From contig CAYRNY010000010.1 of NCBI GenBank assembly GCA_964425755.1, forward strand, positions 62,001 through 126,000: a DNA stretch of 64,000 bases, written 5' to 3'. Made by a program: the position numbers and the translations under genes. This stretch comes from CAYRNY01 sp964425755. GTDB lineage: Bacteria > Chloroflexota > Anaerolineae > Aggregatilineales > Aggregatilineaceae. Under the pieces are notes generated by a model. It ran no database searches and had not been told where the DNA came from. It was given only the letters and a program-made list of their open reading frames with translations. The stretch's first letter is position 1; each line of letters opens with the position of its first letter. Below, piece by piece: positions 58,698-64,000 of the stretch.

Positions 58698-61184
58698 ATG
58701 CGCGAATGGAACCTGACTTATGCCGACCCGATGGCCCCGCGCATCGCGGCGGACGCACGCGGCGGGCGCACGGTGTATGGCGACGATCAGACGTGGCAGT
58801 TACGCCTCGGGCCGCCGTCCGAGACCGCCATGGCGCTCGAAACGCGTTACGGCGGGCGTGTCGGGCTGGCGCGGGTCGTGCCCATCTGGACCCTGGGCCG
58901 GCGGCAGGTCATCGAAGCCCAGGGCTACCACCAGCCGCCGGCACTCGTGGCCTTCGCGCCGGATTACCTGCGCGTGCAGGCCGGGCTGACGCTGGCGCTG
59001 GACGTGCGCGCCGAGTTCTGGGCGATGGAGTCGCAGGCGGTCGGGGGGCGCTTCACGCTGACCAACACCGGCGACCAGCCGCAGTCCGTGCGGCTCGACC
59101 TGGCGGTGCAGGCCGCGCGTGAGGGCAAGGAGCTGCAGGTCTTCTTCCTGACGCTGGAAGACCGCTCGGTCGCGCTGCAACTGGGGCGGCTGCGTGGCTT
59201 GCAGCCGGTGCTGCTGCTGGAAGGGGCCGCAAACGCCAGCCCCACGCGGCCCCAGCTCAGCCACCCGGTGACCGACCTCGCGCCGGGTGCGTCGGTCGCG
59301 ATCCGCTGGGTGCTGGGCAGCCTGCCCGACCGTGACGCGTCGCTGGCGCTGGCGCATCACTGGCTCAGCCAGCCGGACTGGGAACCACATTTCGACGCGA
59401 TCACCCGCCGGGCCGCCGCGATGCCGCAGATCGACACCGGCGACCGCGCGAGCGATCTCGCGCTGGCCTGGAGCCAGCAGCTTGTGCTGCGTGCGTTCCT
59501 CGGCGCGACGGGGCAGCTTCCGCACCCGTCGTTTGTGGAATCGCGCAAGACCGGCACCGGGTACAGCGTCACCGGCACGTACAGCGCCGGGTTCCGCGAT
59601 CCTTGGGCCGGGCAGACGTTGCCCGACGCGCTCTATATCGCCGGGGGCGTCGCGCTCAGCGCGCCGGAACTGGCGCAGGGCCTGGTGCGGAACTTCCTCG
59701 CCGTGCAGCGTGACGACGGCTGGATCGACGCCCGGCCCGGTCTGGACGGGCAGCGCGTGCACGTGCTGGCCCCGCCGCTGCTGGCGACGCTGGCCGAGAC
59801 GGTCTACCGCTACACCGGCGACCGGGAGTTCCTGGCCGGGGTGATCGACGGGCTGGTCGCGTTCTTCTTCCGCTGGGCGCTGCCGCCGGGGAACGATATC
59901 GACCGCGACGCGGACGGCGTGCCGGAGTGGAGCGATCCGCGCCAGGGCGCGTTCGACCAGGGGCCGGTGCTGGCCGCCGGGCGGGGCTGGAGCCAGGGTG
60001 TGGATATCACCACGATCGAAGCGCCGGACCTGCTGGCGTACCTGGTGCGCGAGGCGCGCGTGCTGACCTACCTTTGTGAGAAACTGGGGCGTGACGACCT
60101 GGCCGCGCAGGTTGAGCCGCACCTGGAGCGCCTGACCACCGCGCTGCATGCGATGTGGGACGCGGACGCGCAGTGCTTCCGCTACCGCGACCGCGATTCG
60201 CACGCCACGACCCAGGGCACGCTGGTCTTTGAGGGTAAGGGCGACGCCGGGATCGCCGTGCGTACCGAGCTGCCGGAACCGGGGCGCTTGATCGTGCACG
60301 TCACCGGCGGGTTGAGCCGCAAGCCGCACATGGAGTGTACGATCGAGGGGGTTGATATTCACGGCAATGGGGCCAACGAGACGCTCGCGCATGAGCGGTT
60401 TGACTGGTATCGCGGCGGGGGCAGCGCCACCACACAGACCGCCTGGTCCGCGATCACGCATTTGAGCTTCAGCGGGCTGAGCCGCGTCTTCACCGTCGCG
60501 GTGCGCACGGTGAACCTCGCGCGCCCGGATATCGCGCTGCTCGCGCCGCTGTGGTCGGGCGCGCTGGAAGATGAGAAGGTCGCGCCGCTGGTCGCCGTGC
60601 TGACCGATCCTGCGCAGTACGCGCAGCCGTGCGGGCTGAGCGGCGTTCCGGCTAGCGACCCGGCCTACGATCCGGCGCACCGCGACGGGCCGGGCGGTAG
60701 TTGGCCGGAATGGAACGCGCGGCTCGGACTCGCGCTGCTGGCGGTGGGGCAGGCGGCGGAGTCGGCGGACCTGTTCCGGCGCGTGCTGGCGGCCCAGGCC
60801 GCGATCCTCAAGACGGAGCAGACCTTCCGCCGCTTCTGGGACGCGCAGACCGGCGCGGGCATGGGCGACGCCGAGGTGATCCAGGGCACGGTCTCGCTGG
60901 ACTGGTTCGCGCGGCTGTTCAACGCCTTCGTGATCGGCCCGGCACAGGTCGCGATCACCGGGCCGAGTGCGTTCGCGGACCAGGCGATCACCTGGGCGCA
61001 GCACGGCGTGCGTATTGTCCGTGATGGTGATGGCACCGTGATCACGTTCCCGTCAGGGCACACGGTCGAACTGCTGCCGGATGCCGATCCGCAGGTGGTG
61101 CGCGATCCGAAAGCCGGGCGCACGCGCAGCGCGCCACGCGCGGCAGGGCCGGATGACATCGACCTGCTGCCGGACGGGACGTGA
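58698..61184 (+). CDS. Large (alpha/alpha)6-barrel glycoside hydrolase-like protein
   Basis: The ATG at 58698 with AAGGGA upstream gives 828 residues. The first 250 are beta-rich (RFTLTNTGDQPQSVRLDLAVQ), followed by an (alpha/alpha)6 barrel (about 270-800) with QLPHPSFVESRKTGTGYSVTGTYSAGFRDPWAGQTLPDALYIAGG, QRDDGWIDARPGLDGQ, DADGVPEWSDPRQGAFDQG and TEQTFRRFWDAQTGAGMGD. Such a plan is shared by GH63, GH37 and GH116-type enzymes and by amylo-alpha-1,6-glucosidases. The PWAG, EWSD and late FWDA blocks are likely catalytic loops, but I cannot assign a family. No signal peptide, so it acts inside. It adjoins the kinase-pyrophosphorylase fusion, suggesting it supplies a sugar. Confidence 0.75.
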   Translation: MREWNLTYADPMAPRIAADARGGRTVYGDDQTWQLRLGPPSETAMALETRYGGRVGLARVVPIWTLGRRQVIEAQGYHQPPALVAFAPDYLRVQAGLTLALDVRAEFWAMESQAVGGRFTLTNTGDQPQSVRLDLAVQAAREGKELQVFFLTLEDRSVALQLGRLRGLQPVLLLEGAANASPTRPQLSHPVTDLAPGASVAIRWVLGSLPDRDASLALAHHWLSQPDWEPHFDAITRRAAAMPQIDTGDRASDLALAWSQQLVLRAFLGATGQLPHPSFVESRKTGTGYSVTGTYSAGFRDPWAGQTLPDALYIAGGVALSAPELAQGLVRNFLAVQRDDGWIDARPGLDGQRVHVLAPPLLATLAETVYRYTGDREFLAGVIDGLVAFFFRWALPPGNDIDRDADGVPEWSDPRQGAFDQGPVLAAGRGWSQGVDITTIEAPDLLAYLVREARVLTYLCEKLGRDDLAAQVEPHLERLTTALHAMWDADAQCFRYRDRDSHATTQGTLVFEGKGDAGIAVRTELPEPGRLIVHVTGGLSRKPHMECTIEGVDIHGNGANETLAHERFDWYRGGGSATTQTAWSAITHLSFSGLSRVFTVAVRTVNLARPDIALLAPLWSGALEDEKVAPLVAVLTDPAQYAQPCGLSGVPASDPAYDPAHRDGPGGSWPEWNARLGLALLAVGQAAESADLFRRVLAAQAAILKTEQTFRRFWDAQTGAGMGDAEVIQGTVSLDWFARLFNAFVIGPAQVAITGPSAFADQAITWAQHGVRIVRDGDGTVITFPSGHTVELLPDADPQVVRDPKAGRTRSAPRAAGPDDIDLLPDGT

Positions 61185-61276
61185 TTTGCCCGGCGCTTTA
61201 TGATACGAGTTTGCTACCACAGGCGCGCCCGTTATGCGGGCTGCGGGACGCGTGGGGTGGCGCGGTATGGAATCGC

Positions 61277-61311
61277 TGCAAACGCCAGCCCGTAACACGC
61301 TGGCGTTTGCG
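61277..61311. terminator. Bidirectional hairpin between convergent genes
   Basis: GCAAACGCCAGC (61278-61289) and GCTGGCGTTTGC (61299-61310) form a perfect 12-bp stem with a 9-base loop. It lies between a plus-strand gene ending at 61184 and a minus-strand gene ending at 61345. No T-tract on either side. Confidence 0.6.
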
Positions 61312-61344
61312 GTGTATGCTGGCGGGTAGGGTGTGCCGGGTGGT

Positions 61345-61554
61345 TCAGGCCCGGCGCTTGAACAGCCCCGACAGCAGCGCCATGAACCCCGACGCTTGTT
61401 GCGGCCTTTCGCCGGCGAGCACGGCGTCGATCTGGCTGGCGGCGGCTTTGGGCAGCTTGGCCTTGAGTTCGTCGACCACGATCGTCACGACACGCTGCGC
61501 GGTCGCTTCGTCCAGTTGGGTTTTGGTAAGCACAAGTTTTACCAATTCGTCCAT
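61345..61554 (-). CDS. Small helical protein of unknown function
   Basis: From ATG 61554 (GGGGGTG upstream) this is 69 residues: MDELVKLVLTKTQLDEATAQ, then RVVTIVVDELKAKLPKAAASQIDAVLAG, ending SGFMALLSGLFKRRA, an amphipathic/hydrophobic helix with a basic end that could touch a membrane. The mid section resembles the short helical DUF2267-like domains, though that is only a pattern impression. An ATG at 61569 would add five residues. The gene stands alone between terminators. Confidence 0.65.
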   Translation of the reverse strand: MDELVKLVLTKTQLDEATAQRVVTIVVDELKAKLPKAAASQIDAVLAGERPQQASGFMALLSGLFKRRA

Positions 61555-61644
61555 CGTAAACACCCCCATTGCTCAAATGTAGTTTCAACTCCATCATAAG
61601 CGTTAACACGAGGCGGCGTCAACCGGGACGCCGCAAGTGGGCGG

Positions 61645-61685
61645 CGCAAAAGCAGCGGGACGCACCGTGATGATGCGTCCCGCCG
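61645..61685 (-). terminator. Terminator of the ABC-2 permease operon
   Basis: GCGGGACGCA (61655-61664) and TGCGTCCCGC (61674-61683) make a perfect 10-bp stem with a 9-base loop; the minus strand continues TGCTGCTTTTGC. It is 30 bases after the stop at 61713. Confidence 0.65.
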
Positions 61686-61712
61686 GGTGCTACTTGTGCG
61701 GTGTGGTGCGCG

Positions 61713-63080
61713 TTACCCGCGCAGCAGCTTCGGGATGTCCTTGAACGACGGCATCGTGCCGCTGAGCAGGATGTTCACGCGGAACAAGCGCCCCGCAAAC
61801 CAGATCGCCCCGCTGATGCCCAGCAGCAACAGCCCGAGGCTGATCGCGACCTCGATCGCCGGTACGTTGGTCACCGCCATGCGCATGATCATCGACAGCG
61901 GGGCGGTCAGCGGGAACAGGCTTAGGATGCGCGGCAGCGTGCCGTTAGGGTCTTCGACGAACAGCGTCAGGAAGAAGAACGGAATCGCGGCGGGCAGTGT
62001 CACCACGACGACGAAGTTCTGCGCCTCGCGCACGGTGGTGCTGATCGCGCCGATCGCGGCCATCAGGCTGCCGAACTGCAGGAACCCCAGCACGAAGTAC
62101 AGGCCCACGAACGCCAGCATCCGCGCGCTGATGTCCAGGTTGCCGACCTGGCTGAAGACGTCGCCGGCCTGCGCCCCCAGGTAGGTGAAGGTTGCCACCA
62201 GCAGCATGATCTGGAGCAGGGCGGTCAGGCCCATCGCCAGCACCTTGCCCGCGAGCAGTGCGGTCGGCTGTACCGAGGACATGATGATCTCGATGATGCG
62301 CGATTCCTTTTCCTGCACCACGCTTTGCATCAGGTACCCGCCACCCCAGAAGATGCCGAACATCGTCACCAGCCCGAAGCCATAGACCAGCACGAAATTA
62401 CGATTCTCGTTTTCGGTCTCGACTTCGCCGGTTTCGGTCAGCTTGTGGATCGTGACGTAGGCCGGGTTGCGCAGCCGCAGGTAGAGCGCCTCGTATTCCT
62501 CGGCGTCCACATTGTACAGCACGCTGCGGATGATGTAGTCCTCAATCGATGATTGCCTCTCCATCGCGCTGATGTTCAGGCTTTCGATGTAGATCGACAC
62601 GCTGCCGGTGGCGACGTAATCCGGCTCGATCACCGCCAGCAGGTCGATCGTCCCCGCATCAAGGGCGGCCTTGCCGGTTTCTAACGCGTCAAACGCGATG
62701 ATCCGGCTGCGCAGGCAGTAGGGCGACGAGATGCGCTTGATCAGGTTGCTGCGGACACCGGCGATGTTTTCGCCGCCCGACAGCGCGTTAAGTTCGTCTT
62801 CTTCCGGGTTACAGCTCACCTCTGGATAGCTTTCCGGTGGCGGGAACAGCGCCTCCGGGGTGCGGTCCACGTAGCCGATCAGCTCATCACCATCGACGGT
62901 TTCGGCAACCGGTGTGCTGGGGACTTCTTCGCTCTCGCTGCTGGTGCGATCCTGGTAAAACTGGTAGCCGTAAAAGGCGGCGATCGCCAGCAGCGGCACG
63001 CCGAAGGTCAGGAACAGGTACGCTTTGCGCCGGAAGGCTTGTTGCAGCTCGTAACGGAAGACATCGAGCCAGTGTGTCAT
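61713..63080 (-). CDS. ABC-2 type transporter permease (NatB-like)
   Basis: This 455-residue protein has one membrane segment near the N-terminus (AYLFLTFGVPLLAIAAFYGY), a large outside domain (45-235, with Cys pairs) and five or six C-terminal segments, the layout of ABC-2/NatB permeases. The block QSVVQEKESRIIEIIMSSVQPTALLAGKVLAMGLTALLQI is the ABC-2 signature. It overlaps the next upstream permease by 4 bases (ATGA), so both are made from one transcript and may form a heterodimer. The ATPase gene is probably further upstream outside the window. Exported substrate unknown. Confidence 0.85.
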   Translation of the reverse strand: MTHWLDVFRYELQQAFRRKAYLFLTFGVPLLAIAAFYGYQFYQDRTSSESEEVPSTPVAETVDGDELIGYVDRTPEALFPPPESYPEVSCNPEEDELNALSGGENIAGVRSNLIKRISSPYCLRSRIIAFDALETGKAALDAGTIDLLAVIEPDYVATGSVSIYIESLNISAMERQSSIEDYIIRSVLYNVDAEEYEALYLRLRNPAYVTIHKLTETGEVETENENRNFVLVYGFGLVTMFGIFWGGGYLMQSVVQEKESRIIEIIMSSVQPTALLAGKVLAMGLTALLQIMLLVATFTYLGAQAGDVFSQVGNLDISARMLAFVGLYFVLGFLQFGSLMAAIGAISTTVREAQNFVVVVTLPAAIPFFFLTLFVEDPNGTLPRILSLFPLTAPLSMIMRMAVTNVPAIEVAISLGLLLLGISGAIWFAGRLFRVNILLSGTMPSFKDIPKLLRG

Positions 63081-64000
63081 CGTAGACCTCCTTCGTCACG
63101 CTGCATATCGGACTCTGGCGCGCTGGTGAGCGTCTTCTGCCCCTGGCGCAGCGCCATAAACAGCGCGCGCGGGGTCAGGCGCTTGCCGTACATCAACATC
63201 CCCAGCCGGAACGCCTTCGCGCCCAGCCACATCACGGCCAGCACCGAGGCGAGCTGGATCGCGATGCTGAGCCACAGTTGCCATGCCGGCAGCGCACCCA
63301 GACCCAGCCGCAGGATCAGGCTGATCGCCGCGGTAAACGGGATGAAGCTCAGCACGACGGGCAGCGTGCCGTTTGGATCGTTAAAGAACACCGCCAGGAA
63401 CATGATCGGCAGCACGCTGATAAACGTGAAGAACCCCGCGATCTGGCGGCTCTCCTGTTCCGCCGTGACCGATGCGCCGATGCTCAGCATGAATGACGAG
63501 AACAGCATGAAGTTGATCAGAAACAGCCCGATCAGCAGCGCGAACTCGGCAGGCTCGAACGACACGCCAGACAGGAACTCGCGCGCGTCCGTGTTGATCG
63601 CCGCGATCAGCAGCCCGCCGACGGCCCACAGGCCGATCTGCGTCAGGGACAGCGCGCCGAGTCCCAGCAGCTTGCCCCACAGCAGCTCGATCGGGCGCAG
63701 GCTGGTCGCGAGAATCTCCATCAGGCGCGTTTCCTTTTCCTCGACGACGCCGCTCATCAAGAACTGCGCGGTGGTGCTGGTCGCCATGAAGTAGAGCATG
63801 GCGAAGATGAACGGCAGGATCATCCGCCCGACCAACGCGGCCTCGCTCAATTCGTCGTCGGCGTCCAGGTCGCGCAGTGTGAAGTCGGTCCGTTCCAGGC
63901 GCGCGATGGGCACGGGCAGGTCGTCCGGCGCGCGGCTGGCGACGTGCGTTTTCAAGAACCCCTCGACCTCGTCGCGCAGCCGCTGGGGGATGCTGCTATC
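63077..64000 (-). CDS. ABC-2 type transporter permease, N-terminus outside the window
   Basis: The minus-strand frame is open to the window edge, so the protein is partial at its N-terminus (308 codons seen). It is a paralogue of the downstream permease: SGVVEEKETRLMEILATSLRPIELLWGKLLGLGALSLTQIGL matches the other protein's QEKESRIIEIIMSS block, with five or six membrane segments following and DPNGTLPVVLSFIPFTAAISLILR in both. Its stop overlaps the next start by 4 bases. The ATP-binding partner is expected just beyond the window. Confidence 0.82.
   Translation of the reverse strand, partial: DSSIPQRLRDEVEGFLKTHVASRAPDDLPVPIARLERTDFTLRDLDADDELSEAALVGRMILPFIFAMLYFMATSTTAQFLMSGVVEEKETRLMEILATSLRPIELLWGKLLGLGALSLTQIGLWAVGGLLIAAINTDAREFLSGVSFEPAEFALLIGLFLINFMLFSSFMLSIGASVTAEQESRQIAGFFTFISVLPIMFLAVFFNDPNGTLPVVLSFIPFTAAISLILRLGLGALPAWQLWLSIAIQLASVLAVMWLGAKAFRLGMLMYGKRLTPRALFMALRQGQKTLTSAPESDMQRDEGGLR

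Noticed and set aside
1..64000. tRNA, rRNA, CRISPR arrays, insertion sequences, prophage genes
   Set aside because: I looked for T-loop-like GTTCGA patterns, spaced direct repeats, transposase motifs and phage structural genes, and saw none that hold up.

Overview
This is a GC-rich, tightly packed bacterial chromosome segment with about 50 protein genes on both strands. I see no rRNA, tRNA, CRISPR array or transposase. The gene set suggests a member of the Chloroflexota, perhaps Anaerolineae: a GH57 branching enzyme with GlgA and GlgC, a PknB-type kinase with an extracytoplasmic tail, large ArnT-like membrane glycosyltransferases, an LCP protein, GAF-rich histidine kinases, and frequent GTG starts. 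The phylum is an inference from gene content.

Layout. 1-3329 (minus): start of an MBL-fold hydrolase, then an operon of an opine dehydrogenase-family enzyme and a B12-binding protein. 3746-8639: an A-type Fe-S carrier divergent from a histidine kinase/acetyltransferase pair, a solute-binding lipoprotein-like protein and an NAD-dependent epimerase. 8648-14335: MurJ, a membrane-anchored C39-like peptidase with TPRs, and a secreted beta-propeller with a C-terminal cytochrome c motif. 14742-19608: an EF-G paralogue, YgfZ, a HEAT-repeat protein, an AMMECR1 protein and a DinB protein. 19813-27549: a glycogen cluster (GH57 branching enzyme, MFS transporter, GlgA, two tandem unknown membrane proteins, GlgC). 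27817-32437: TPR protein, alpha/beta hydrolase, Ser/Thr kinase, double-HTH regulator and a cold-shock gene behind a terminated leader. 32547-44354: membrane glycosyltransferase, large GAF/PAS histidine kinase, site-2 protease, dCTP deaminase, ArgS, an unknown protein, a methyltransferase and an LCP protein. 44468-52767: FetB, FetA and a SagB-type oxidoreductase in one operon, then two more membrane glycosyltransferase-like proteins flanking a P-loop NTPase. 52783-56358: cupin, a homoserine-kinase-like GHMP protein with a degenerate phosphate loop, a lower-GC HNH endonuclease gene and a DinB/TPR protein. 56571-64000: a GHMP sugar kinase fused to a GalU-type nucleotidyltransferase, a large alpha/alpha-barrel glycosidase, a small helical protein and two ABC-2 permeases, the second cut by the window edge.

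How it works together. Two carbohydrate modules stand out: a near-complete ADP-glucose glycogen pathway (GlgC makes ADP-glucose, GlgA polymerises, GH57 branches), and the kinase-pyrophosphorylase fusion, which could take a free sugar to a UDP-sugar in one polypeptide next to a glycosidase that may release that sugar. MurJ, LCP, the glycosyltransferases and PknB point to envelope building. Many promoters fit TTGACA/TATAAT with 17-bp spacing, and several intrinsic terminators are clear. The regulatory items most worth checking are the cold-shock leader (32064-32146), a possible small RNA (10692-10783) and two promoters with symmetric operator-like repeats (upstream of 13016 and of 19608).
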